Below, in pieces: positions 1-8,479 of a DNA stretch of 64,000 bases (position 1 is the stretch's first letter; every line of letters starts with the position of its first letter). The DNA is from SCBR16-9 sp964537975 (GTDB lineage Bacteria > Hydrogenedentota > Hydrogenedentia > Hydrogenedentales > SCBR16-9), in NCBI GenBank assembly GCA_964537975.1, contig CAZIDP010000021.1:1-64000 (forward strand), in the 5' to 3' direction. Both the position numbers and the translations under genes were made by a program. Below the pieces are notes generated by a model, which had not been told where the DNA came from, searched no databases, and worked only from the letters and a program-made list of their open reading frames with translations.

Positions 1-210
1 TTGTATTGCAGCACGACTTGTATAACCGATTTTCACGGAAATTCCGGGAAATCTATGCAAGTAGATGCAATATAGTGACAAATACTAGCCCAAAATCATG
101 CTCATAATAGACAATAAAGAGCACCAGATTTACTTGCAAGTCATGCAAAACAGGCGCCAGTAACGAGTCTGTTCCCCTCTTCAGATATCACAAGCGTTCT
201 GGTACAGCCT
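1..210. other. Left-edge non-coding DNA
   Basis: No gene could be supported here. The stretch precedes the integrase remnant and may hold more of the same decayed gene, but the reading frame is not convincing upstream of about 211. Confidence 0.4.
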
Positions 211-351
211 GATTCCGTCACCAAGGTACGTAAGAATATTGGCTTGGGAGCTGCACAGGTTGCCCAGGGTCATTCCAGTGCAGATATCACTAAAGTCTAC
301 GCAGAAATAGACAAGGCCAAAGTCCTCAAATTCATTCGGGAAATTGGCTAG
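211..351 (+). pseudogene. Tyrosine recombinase/integrase, C-terminal remnant
   Basis: An open frame of about 46 codons ends at a TAG at 349-351. It contains the run LGAAQVAQGHSSADITKVYA followed by EIDKAKVLKF. This matches the C-terminal box of phage-type tyrosine integrases, where an LGH(S/A) motif carrying the late catalytic His is followed by the catalytic Tyr of (V/T)YA. No start codon or N-terminal domains are visible upstream, so only the last catalytic segment survives. It is probably a relic of a mobile element that once sat at the left end of this accessory stretch. The family assignment is from memory of the motif; the truncation is seen directly. Confidence 0.65.
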
Positions 352-722
352 TCAGACTCATCACAACATTGTAGTAGAAGAAACCCCTGGCGCAATTGTT
401 GTGGGAATTTTTACTTGTGATGACAGTAACTATTCGACACAATACAACTGCAAATCATAATTAGCTAGCGAATATCGTTAATATGTGTTTGTGCTGGTAT
501 TGATTCATTGATGCCCTTGCTGTAATCAATCAGAATGGTTCCTGGATTCATTTAGAGTACTTGTAGAAGGTATAAACTGACTAGTTTTTGATATAATTTC
601 ACATTACACTTGGAACAGCCTCAAACTTTTTAATACAGTGAGGCATCCGGACTTACCGGGCATGCTCTTGAATAATCAAAATCTCAAAGGTGAGCGCCTC
701 GAGCGACGCGAGGAGTCGAATA
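352..722. other. Intergenic region upstream of the ceramidase-like gene
   Basis: AT-rich DNA without a supportable gene. The only clear element is the ribosome binding site AGGAG at 711-715, which sets the start of the next gene at 723. Confidence 0.4.
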
Positions 723-1985
723 ATGGGTAAACATCTAACATTGTTAGTTGCGCTGGCACTTGTACTGACGTTGTCAGTGGCGGCATCGGCTGAGTTCAGG
801 GCTGCTGCGGCGGTCAGAATAGTTACTCCCGAACCATTGCTACCGGTAAGCGGTGGTACTGGCGGAAGCTCACCGGTCGACCAGAAATTGTGGGACCTGA
901 CAGTGCGTGCACTAGTGATGGAACAGGATGAGACGCGTGTGGCTATTGTTAGCGCTGATTTTCTCGGATTTCCAAAGCCTTTGGGTGACAAGGCGCGTGC
1001 GCAAGTGAACAGTATCCCGCCGGAAAACATCCTGATCGGCGTTACGCACACGCACAGCGCACCGTGTTGTTATGGGTTTCTCAATCCTGATGGAACTATA
1101 TCAGCGGATTTGGACTATCTGGACTTTGTCTGTGCGAAGATTGCCGAGGCCATTAACGAAGCAGTCGAAAGTCTCGAACCGGCTAGCGTTAAGATCGCCA
1201 CAGGCAGGGGTGCGGAGGGAATGGCGTACAATTACTATGCTCCAAACTTGTATGATCGGCGAATGGATGTTCTCCAATACATTTCCAACGAGACCGGTGA
1301 GCCTATCGCAACAATGGTCAACTACGCCAGCCATCCCGAGGTTATCGGGTCAAACCAAGGTGTACTGAGTCCTGATTTCTGTGGGCCGCTCTATGAACGC
1401 ATACATGCCAAGGGTGGCGGCATTGGCATCTATATGAACGGCGCTCAAGGCGGCATGATTACGGCAGACACACGTAACCGACCTGAAGACGCTACGCTAT
1501 TGACCGAATGCGTGCGCATAGGTGAACTTATGGCCGACGAGGCGTTGCGTATTATTGAGAACGCACCTGTCAAAGAAAATCCGCCATTGATGTGTGCTGC
1601 AATGACGATGGAATTTCCGGTGGACTCCGATTTGATGCGCATGATACTGAAGACATCGCCGCTCAATTATAATAATGACGACGAAACGGTAGTGAGAACC
1701 CAAGTAAACGTGATTAATCTGGCCGACGCACAGATGCTCACAATACCGGGCGAAGCAATGCCGAATATCGGTTTCTACCTGAAACGGAAGATGCATGGAA
1801 ACAGCAATTTTCTGCTGGGTCTTACAAACGACGCGTTTGGCTATATCATTACCAAAGAAGACTGGTTCAGTTTCGACCGCTATGATTATATCAGCCGAAC
1901 AAGCCTGGGCGAGTACACTGGTCAAATATTCATTGAAGAGGCTATCGAATTTATAGATTCCCTGCCGCGCCCGGTTAAAGAATAA
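723..1985 (+). CDS. Neutral/alkaline non-lysosomal ceramidase-like secreted protein
   Basis: Predicted exported hydrolase of about 420 residues related to the N-terminal domain of neutral/alkaline non-lysosomal ceramidase. An in-frame GTG exists at 690, but the ATG at 723 is preceded by AGGAG with 7 nt spacing and begins directly with a signal peptide (MGKHLTLLVALALVLTLSVA, cleavage after ASA). The protein carries the family signature GVTHTHSAP, with zinc-ligand-like histidines, and the downstream GAQGGM box. It lacks the C-terminal Ig-like domain of full-length ceramidases, as do many bacterial paralogues, so the substrate may not be ceramide. It stands alone, with an integrase relic upstream and an unknown short ORF downstream. 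Confidence 0.8.
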   Translation: MGKHLTLLVALALVLTLSVAASAEFRAAAAVRIVTPEPLLPVSGGTGGSSPVDQKLWDLTVRALVMEQDETRVAIVSADFLGFPKPLGDKARAQVNSIPPENILIGVTHTHSAPCCYGFLNPDGTISADLDYLDFVCAKIAEAINEAVESLEPASVKIATGRGAEGMAYNYYAPNLYDRRMDVLQYISNETGEPIATMVNYASHPEVIGSNQGVLSPDFCGPLYERIHAKGGGIGIYMNGAQGGMITADTRNRPEDATLLTECVRIGELMADEALRIIENAPVKENPPLMCAAMTMEFPVDSDLMRMILKTSPLNYNNDDETVVRTQVNVINLADAQMLTIPGEAMPNIGFYLKRKMHGNSNFLLGLTNDAFGYIITKEDWFSFDRYDYISRTSLGEYTGQIFIEEAIEFIDSLPRPVKE

Positions 1986-2066
1986 TATGCTATTAAGTAG
2001 TCAGCGCAATATTTTAAGTGTGGTGGCTTGCTACTGGCATGTACAGGTGTGGCAGGCTAGTTTAAT

Positions 2067-2294
2067 GTGAAGTTCTTTTTCGATGTGGACAATCCAGAAT
2101 ACCGGGACTGTTGTAAGTACAAGATATACCCTCTGACCTTCGAAGGCGCTGCCAAACATTTGTACAACGAATTGATGATTATGAGACTGAAGTTGCAGAA
2201 GAGTGAAGAACTGGAATCCCTACTCAATCAATGTATGGGTAAGAAATTGCAGTTACGTCTTATGGGTACAGATGTCGGAAATATCAACAATTAG
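2067..2294 (+). CDS. Hypothetical protein, 75 residues
   Basis: Short ORF starting at GTG with no clear ribosome binding site. The product begins MKFFFDVDNPEYRDCC and shows no signal peptide, membrane segment or motif I recognise; the C-terminal half is Leu/Lys-rich and probably helical. It sits about 80 bp after the ceramidase-like gene on the same strand. It may be a chance ORF or a fragment in decaying accessory DNA. Confidence 0.25.
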   Translation: MKFFFDVDNPEYRDCCKYKIYPLTFEGAAKHLYNELMIMRLKLQKSEELESLLNQCMGKKLQLRLMGTDVGNINN

Positions 2295-2666
2295 TATGGT
2301 CGGATTGGTGTAAGAAAAAGACGCCGTAGTGGATAAGCTAAGGCACATATGGGATTTCTGGAGGCCGCGAGGCAGTAAAGGGATTGTTGATGAAAATACA
2401 TTCATCAGGCCTTCAAGACTTCATGAGCCGATATGCATAACACTGAGTTAAGGGAGACCCGGAGGTGATCGCCAAACGCAACGGAGAAAGCGTGAAGGCC
2501 TGATTTGCGATCACGAACTCGAACTGGTCAGTCAAATGCACGAGTGACTTTTACCTGATCTAGTAGGTGTCCGGTATCTAACTCGAACCGGCGGAGCGAT
2601 ACCGCCATCTACTGAACTGTATTCACACCAAGGAGTCCAGGAAACAAGGAACGGACCCGCCAACTG
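2295..2666. other. Non-coding stretch, possibly decayed coding DNA
   Basis: No intact gene. Some frames on the plus strand give coding-like runs of 20-30 residues between stops, as expected of eroded coding sequence, but none could be assigned to a family. Confidence 0.3.
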
Positions 2667-3746
2667 TCAGCAAGATCTTTTCAAAAGGAATTGCACTTTA
2701 AATTCTCTATGAAACTCGGGAATGAGATACCACAAAAAAACCGCACCGGTGAAGGATACCGCCAGTAGAAGTCCCCTGAATATCCACACGGGGCCGTCTG
2801 TGCTGGAGACGAAACCAATCAAGTCGCCCTCGGCTCTTATAAAACTGAGTAAATACAATGGCGTGAGGACAGTATCGGGAAATATCAGCATCGCAATTAT
2901 CGCGGTGATGTACAGTTTCAAGATGGGGCGTGAAGCTCGTATGTATTTCCTTAAAAAAGAAATCCAAAGTATAAAAAGAGCGAATCCAGCAATGGTCGGC
3001 AACATTGGTCCAGCGCAAGAAATTACTGTCTGTTGCCAAGGCTCAAGGCCAGGCCCCATCATTCCGCCCGAATGTGGATGTCCATGTATTCCCCAGAAAT
3101 CGCTTCGTACAAGGTCAAAACGTCCGAAATAGATTTCTGCAAGAGCATGTCCGCCTTCATGAAAGAGCAGATATATGAAAATTACCAAGAATCCGAGTAG
3201 AAGGAGTTGAAAAGTGTAGAGACAGTTTTCACGCCTTCTCACATAATCAGATTTCCGGGTAATGATAACCCATATTCCCGACAAGAGAAGCATTGCGACA
3301 TAGACCCGGGACCATATTTGCCAACCTGTCGTATAGACAGGCTTCTCGGTAGCTATAACTAGTGAGGCTCCTTGCCCGTTGGGTTCCTGACCTAATGTAA
3401 CCGTGTAGATGCCGGGCGGAACATTATGCCCTAGGCCAAAGAAGTGATTTGCTTGTACCAGTGAGACATTAGCAATAAGTCCTCTGTCGCAAGTAATCGT
3501 AATTGATATTGGAACCGGATGTTCTTTTTGCCGCATTCCAACATGAAACATCTGGCTGTGCTGGGTCGCAGTGAAAGTAGCGGAAGCGCTCGGAATTTCT
3601 GCTGAAACTTCCAAAGTACATACTGCGATTTCAGCTAGTCGATTGTACTTCTGGATCTCGCTTGTAGGCATCACAGCCCAAAACGTCAATACACCGCCTA
3701 GAATGCTAAAAAGTACAAAGAGCGCTTTCTTCAAAAATCTACTCAC
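2667..3746 (-). CDS. M50-like membrane metallopeptidase
   Basis: Membrane protein of about 359 residues. A leading hydrophobic helix is followed by an exported beta-rich domain (about residues 35-150), then several membrane helices. A zinc-metallopeptidase motif HEGGH (HExxH) lies inside a hydrophobic helix, and a downstream FPDT segment could supply a third ligand. This arrangement resembles site-2-protease (M50) intramembrane metalloproteases, but the N-terminal exported domain is not a PDZ domain I can recognise, so the substrate is unknown. GTG codons at 3755 and 3746 both fit. The one at 3746 has an AAGG about 8 nt upstream and is preferred. The gene stands alone; no anti-sigma factor is nearby. 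Confidence 0.6.
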   Translation of the reverse strand: MSRFLKKALFVLFSILGGVLTFWAVMPTSEIQKYNRLAEIAVCTLEVSAEIPSASATFTATQHSQMFHVGMRQKEHPVPISITITCDRGLIANVSLVQANHFFGLGHNVPPGIYTVTLGQEPNGQGASLVIATEKPVYTTGWQIWSRVYVAMLLLSGIWVIITRKSDYVRRRENCLYTFQLLLLGFLVIFIYLLFHEGGHALAEIYFGRFDLVRSDFWGIHGHPHSGGMMGPGLEPWQQTVISCAGPMLPTIAGFALFILWISFLRKYIRASRPILKLYITAIIAMLIFPDTVLTPLYLLSFIRAEGDLIGFVSSTDGPVWIFRGLLLAVSFTGAVFLWYLIPEFHREFKVQFLLKRSC

Positions 3747-4460
3747 AACTAACACCTTCGATACTGCGCTTCACAAGAGTAGAGAACCACCATCACTGTT
3801 GCTTAGACAAAATGCAGAAACAACAAGAACCATAACGAATTAACTTTCTTTCAGCTCATACCTCGGTATGCAACGTAAACACCTCATACTACAGATATTG
3901 TGATAGCGGCATGAAAATCCTTACAGGACATGCTGTAAGGTTTAGTCTGTGCTCCTGATATAAATAACCCCCAAGGAAAAATGAACATACATTAGAGCAT
4001 TCAGATTAAAATAAATATATGCAAAAATCAAATTTATTCTTAAATTCAAGTTAGTTGCAAGCCAGGTTTGGCAACATTATAAAGATGGTTTCTAGACTCG
4101 TAGATTTTAGTAAAGAACTGGTGATGAAAATGGTAACACAACACATCTTCTCTCGGTGATTGACGAGTTGCTGAGGAAAATGCTTCTCCTACATGATCCA
4201 TGATCTAACAGCCATAGGGTATACATTGAGTGCCGAATGACTCCGCTCGGGACGGACTCCCCCAATCCTAAAAAAGAGGCCATGGGGACAGGTTTTCAGC
4301 TGCTGGACAAGCGGCCAGGACTTTTTTAGCGCAACCAACGCACCTTACGCATTCCGAACCCACCTTTTAAGCTTTTTAGAAAATTATAGATTACTTATCT
4401 ATGCAACTGCAACAGAAATTATTGCTATCGACGGTCTTTTTGAACCGCACAAATAATTGT
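3747..4460. other. Long AT-rich intergenic region
   Basis: About 700 bp without a supportable gene, between the divergent M50-like gene and the DUF2339 gene. It contains the inverted repeat at 4268-4329, listed separately. Confidence 0.5.
4268..4329. repeat. REP-like inverted repeat / hairpin
   Basis: Left arm CTAAAAAAGAGGCC (4268-4281) pairs with right arm GGCC..CTTTTTTAG (4313-4329), interrupted by a few unpaired bases. The loop carries CATGGGGACAGG. A- and T-runs on the outer edges give it the look of a bidirectional terminator, but neither flanking gene ends here. It may be a REP-type element. Seen directly; function unknown. Confidence 0.5.
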
Positions 4461-4488
4461 TTGACTTCTAACATTCGTGTGATATACT
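4461..4488 (+). promoter_or_regulatory. Sigma-A-type promoter of the DUF2339 gene
   Basis: TTGACT (4461-4466), a 16-bp spacer and TATACT (4483-4488). Transcription would start near 4495, about 40 nt before the ATG at 4537, which has a GGGAGAA ribosome binding site. Confidence 0.6.
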
Positions 4489-4536
4489 ATCGCACAGGTA
4501 GCTTTGTAGACCGGGTTACCAGGGAGAACCGGGATT

Positions 4537-7500
4537 ATGCCAATCGACGATGAAATACAACAGATTCGCAACGAGCTGAAACTATTGGAGCTTCAAGTAG
4601 GGTTCCTTACCCGGCGTCTAGACGAAGCAGAGGCACAGCACCGTTCGCAGGAGGTCGAAGTACCCCCATCGGTCGACTCCGCCGCGCATTCCAAGGAGTC
4701 GAGGTATATACCGCCGAGCATACCGCCGCTCCCACCGGCACGAGCATCGTCGCAGACGTCGGAAAGCACCCTGGTGAACATAGCCCCACCAGTCACGTCC
4801 CTGCCGAAATCTCCGGCTTTGCTTCCGACGAAACCTGTTGCTGTGACACCTGCCTCAACACACCCACTCCCTCAGCGAAAGAAGAAGCCCCGGCGATTTG
4901 GACCACCAGAAGATATGAGCTTTGAAATGGCCCTGGGTAGCTATTGGCTCCCCCGTGTGGGGATATTGCTCGTGGCGATCGGCACGGTGTGGGGTTTCAC
5001 CTACGTCGCGCAGCAATTCAAAGACGCCGTCTGGATGCCCTATGCCCGCGTGGGCCTCGGCTATTTCCTCAGCTTCGGCCTGCTCGGTGTGGGGCGTGCC
5101 CTGGAGACGAAATACACCAATTACGCACGCGTCCTCATGGGAGGCGGCTTCGGACTCATCTATTTTGTGACCTTCGCCACATGGTACATTCCCGGCACGC
5201 GTATTACGCCCAGTCAGGAATTCACCTTGCTGTTACTCGCGCTCCTGGTGGCTGTTTGGGGTGCCCTCGCTCACTGGCGTCGATCACAGCTCATCGCCCT
5301 GACCATGACCCTGCTAGGCCACTTTACGGTGGCCCTGTCTACGCTCTCGCTGGAATCGCCCAGTCGTGCGGCGGTGGGCGGTCTCCTGCTACTTGGTATT
5401 GGCAGTGCCTGGTTCCTTGTGCGCCATGGCTGGTTCGTCGTGGCCATGACCGCCATGATCGGCAGTTACCTGAATCAGTTCTTCTGGCTTGCAAGGTCTC
5501 CCGGCAGCGACGCGCCTGTCGATTTCATGATCGGTATGGCGGTGCTCGCTGCCTATCTCGTCACTTATGCCCTGGCCGAATTTCTCACGCCCCCTGCGCG
5601 CCGCACAGCATCTCCGCGAATCCAAAACATTTTTGTGACGCTCAACACCACGGGCTTTGTTCTTCTCGGGCTGGGGCTGATCCGTGCCTTTCCCTTTGCC
5701 CGTCCCTACGAGCATTTCCTCTATTTCGCCACAGCCCTATTTACCCTCACCATGGGTCTGGCGTACCTCCAGCGATACGGGAAGGTCCGGATCGCTACGA
5801 TGTATTTTACCAAGACTTCTGTTCTCGTGACCCTGGGCTTGGCTACCTGGCTGGATGGATCAACCTTGACCTTGTCGCTGGCATTGCAAGCCCTGGTGCT
5901 CCTGTTCACGGCGCGTTACGCCCGGGAACATGCGGGACGCCTCCTCTCGCTGGCGGTGGCACTCGTGGCCTTTGTGCATGGTCTTTATGTGATTCTATAC
6001 GTAAACCTGCCCGCTCGAGGTGAAGCAGGCTTTGCGGGTGAGGTGGCCGTGGCACTGACCATCGTGGCCCTCTTCGTCGTCCTGGTAGAAGTGTATCGGG
6101 TAACGCCCTGGCAGACTTTTCCGTTCAGCACCTTTCCGAACGCGTCGGTCCTTAACCGTCTCTGTGCGATCTTAGAAATGCATCCCGAAGGCTATGCGGG
6201 TGGCCCAGGAGAAAGCCGGATGATTTTCACCCATGGCCTGGCCTTCTTGGGCACAGCCCTCTTCGGGGGCTACTGCGTATCACTCTTGTCGCCGGGGGGC
6301 ACACTCCTCGGCTTGGGTTTCGGTGCGCTGCTCGTGGCCGCTGTGGCGCTCTTCCGGGCTTCCGTACCCCTGCTCTCCGCCACGGTCTTTATGATTCTGT
6401 TTATTGGCTGGTCTTTTGCTAACGTACTCCACGATAGCGAGACAGTATCCAAGGCAGTATTGGCCCTCGGCGCAATTGCGCCTCTGTTCCTCCTTTCCGA
6501 GGCCTACGGCATGCTGGTGCCCCGACGCTTTGCAGCCTATGCGCAGCTTAACGACATTCAGGGGGCCTGGTACCGCAACCACCATCACCTGGCCCTGGGT
6601 TGCGCAGCACTGGCAGCCATCCTTGTCATGTTTTTCGCTGCCGTACGCTTTCCCACAGAACAGGCATTGCTTTTGTGTGGCTCACTGGCCTTGGCGGCTA
6701 CCGTCTATGGTACCATCACGGGCAGCGTCAACCTGGGGCTTGCCGGGTTGCTTCTGGTGCTTTTCACTGGATGCTACTCCATAGAAGCCACCTCCGAAAT
6801 GACCCAACCCTGGATGGCCACTATCGGCCTGGTGATTGCAACCATCGCCGCGACCGCTGTGGAACGCCGCTGGTGGGGAGCGCGGGCCGGCCTGGCTCTC
6901 CATCACCTCTTACCCGCACCCTATGTTGCTTACGGCGCTATCGCTTGGGGTGGTATGTGGCTCCTGAACGCGAATTATCTCTACCCGGTACTACCCGTGA
7001 CCTTAGTCCTCTTAGCTGTCGCTTTCGGGGTCGCACTACCATGGCTTCATCGCCGTGCTATGGCCCTCGCAACGACGGCGATCACCCTGGTCGCCCTGGT
7101 CACCTGGGTGGGTACGGCAACGCCCGAAGTACCCGGCCCTTGGTTCCACGGGGCATTTGTTGCCCTTTTGGTGGTGGCTGTGGCAGGGGATCGGCTCTTC
7201 GCGTATTTCCAGCCCTTTCCTAAGCCCCTGTTGGGTCGCCTTCTGCTAGTGATCGCGTGGATAGCCTGCACCCACTACAATATAGAAATCACCAGCAACC
7301 TGCTGTACTATGTGGGCCTTGCTGGTGTAGCCCTGGCTTTCCTTGTTTATGGGGCTGCCTTCAAGACACGTACCGCAGTCGTCCTCTCCCTGGTCTCTGG
7401 AATCATGGCGTCCGTGCCGCTCTTGCTCATGCCCCTGAGTCCCGCTTCCATCGTATTGATTGTTGCCGCCTATGCTTCGGTCATCACCTATTGGCTCTGC

Positions 7501-7947
7501 ACCGAGCGGGGCACAACCATCGTCCTCGAACGTACCGGCATTGAGCTCCTGACCGAATACCGTATTCTGCTGAATATGGTCTTGACGGGGCTGCCCACCC
7601 TGCTCGGTATCGTGGCTCTGACACGTATCGAGGCGATCCACGATTACTACCTCACCATCGGTTGGACCGTCTGGGCGCTGGCTCTCTTCGTGTGGGCACT
7701 CACCACCCGCCAACCCTGGTTCCGATACGCGGCGCTTGCCACTATCGGACTCGCCACGTCCCGCGCCTTCTTTGTGGACGTGTGGAAGCTGGAGGGTCTC
7801 TATCGTGTAGGCGCTATGATTTTCCTAGGGCTGGCCCTGTTGAGCGTGGCCTATGGCTATACCCGGTGGCGTGCGATGCAGAAGGATGGAAATGCACCGG
7901 GTGATAGCAAGGAAGAACTTGACTCAGACCGCATGATTGAGGATTAA
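4537..7947 (+). CDS. DUF2339 family polytopic membrane protein
   Basis: Protein of 1136 residues. Residues 1-35 are a charged coiled coil, about 40-125 a Pro/Ser-rich low-complexity linker, and the rest is a long run of membrane helices (well over 20). The start of the membrane part, LGSYWLPRVGILLVAIGTVW with FTYVAQQF and GLGYFLSFGLLG, is the hallmark of DUF2339. The biochemical role of the family is unknown. The gene has its own promoter and ribosome binding site. Its base composition and codon use are visibly richer in G and C (about 60%) than its neighbours, including AT-rich DNA on both sides, which may reflect acquisition or simply membrane-protein codon choice. No partner gene lies beside it. 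Confidence 0.85.
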   Translation: MPIDDEIQQIRNELKLLELQVGFLTRRLDEAEAQHRSQEVEVPPSVDSAAHSKESRYIPPSIPPLPPARASSQTSESTLVNIAPPVTSLPKSPALLPTKPVAVTPASTHPLPQRKKKPRRFGPPEDMSFEMALGSYWLPRVGILLVAIGTVWGFTYVAQQFKDAVWMPYARVGLGYFLSFGLLGVGRALETKYTNYARVLMGGGFGLIYFVTFATWYIPGTRITPSQEFTLLLLALLVAVWGALAHWRRSQLIALTMTLLGHFTVALSTLSLESPSRAAVGGLLLLGIGSAWFLVRHGWFVVAMTAMIGSYLNQFFWLARSPGSDAPVDFMIGMAVLAAYLVTYALAEFLTPPARRTASPRIQNIFVTLNTTGFVLLGLGLIRAFPFARPYEHFLYFATALFTLTMGLAYLQRYGKVRIATMYFTKTSVLVTLGLATWLDGSTLTLSLALQALVLLFTARYAREHAGRLLSLAVALVAFVHGLYVILYVNLPARGEAGFAGEVAVALTIVALFVVLVEVYRVTPWQTFPFSTFPNASVLNRLCAILEMHPEGYAGGPGESRMIFTHGLAFLGTALFGGYCVSLLSPGGTLLGLGFGALLVAAVALFRASVPLLSATVFMILFIGWSFANVLHDSETVSKAVLALGAIAPLFLLSEAYGMLVPRRFAAYAQLNDIQGAWYRNHHHLALGCAALAAILVMFFAAVRFPTEQALLLCGSLALAATVYGTITGSVNLGLAGLLLVLFTGCYSIEATSEMTQPWMATIGLVIATIAATAVERRWWGARAGLALHHLLPAPYVAYGAIAWGGMWLLNANYLYPVLPVTLVLLAVAFGVALPWLHRRAMALATTAITLVALVTWVGTATPEVPGPWFHGAFVALLVVAVAGDRLFAYFQPFPKPLLGRLLLVIAWIACTHYNIEITSNLLYYVGLAGVALAFLVYGAAFKTRTAVVLSLVSGIMASVPLLLMPLSPASIVLIVAAYASVITYWLCTERGTTIVLERTGIELLTEYRILLNMVLTGLPTLLGIVALTRIEAIHDYYLTIGWTVWALALFVWALTTRQPWFRYAALATIGLATSRAFFVDVWKLEGLYRVGAMIFLGLALLSVAYGYTRWRAMQKDGNAPGDSKEELDSDRMIED

Positions 7948-8217
7948 GCTGGTGGAGGGGAGAAGAATTCATGCGGTTGTTAGAATGAAGGTGTCCGATT
8001 TTCTACCATCTGTTTCGGACTCCAGTATATCGTGAATTTATCAATCAGATTACACATCAACTCGTGATACATATAAAGTGGTTCTCTGCTGATGGTGCAG
8101 TGGATGTACCCCAGCAAGAGTCCAATCTCCCGGATTATGTATTATTGATGCAGCATAATGTCATAGAAAATAACATGATTCTAATATGAGATAATTATAG
8201 GGCATCGGGGTTCCTTT
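7948..8217. other. Intergenic region
   Basis: Nothing supportable between the end of the DUF2339 gene and the interspersed repeat. It forms part of the roughly 530-bp gap between two convergent genes. Confidence 0.4.
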
Positions 8218-8342
8218 CGGTAGTAGCTTTCCTTGAAAAAAAGTTCACCGAATTGAGATTCCGAGGTCTTTTTTTTATAGCCCACCCAATTCGCACCAAC
8301 AAGAAAGGGCTGCCTAACCTTCTGTCGCCGCCTGTCTGCCAC
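8218..8342. repeat. Interspersed repeat, copy A
   Basis: About 125 bp that aligns with 19649-19777 in the same orientation at an estimated 75-80% identity. Shared blocks are CGGTAGTA, CTTTCC or TTTTCC then GAAAAAAA, ACCGAAxTGAGAxTCCGA, CACCAACAAGA or CCACCAACAAGA, GGGCTGCC and TCTGTCGCCGC. Each copy carries its own substitutions and small indels, so they are old, diverged members of one family. A 61-codon ORF crossing copy A is not conserved in copy B, so the element is taken as non-coding. Confidence 0.7.
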
Positions 8343-8479
8343 CTACTGTAATCTCTGATAACAGTTTTCAGGCATGGCATTTTCAGCTAAAGTGACTCAA
8401 GTCTATCTGTTATTAATGGAATTCAAAGGTTACGCCACAAGAGAATGGTACAAATCTGCTGCTCTGTTAGTTTATCAAC

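Noticed and set aside
6280..7713. Minus-strand ORFs inside the DUF2339 gene
   Set aside because: They are composition-driven open frames opposite a clear membrane protein, without ribosome binding sites or recognisable products.
8195..8380. A 61-codon minus-strand ORF across the repeat copy A
   Set aside because: The equivalent frame in copy B has stops and no start, and there is no ribosome binding site; the repeat is better explained as non-coding.
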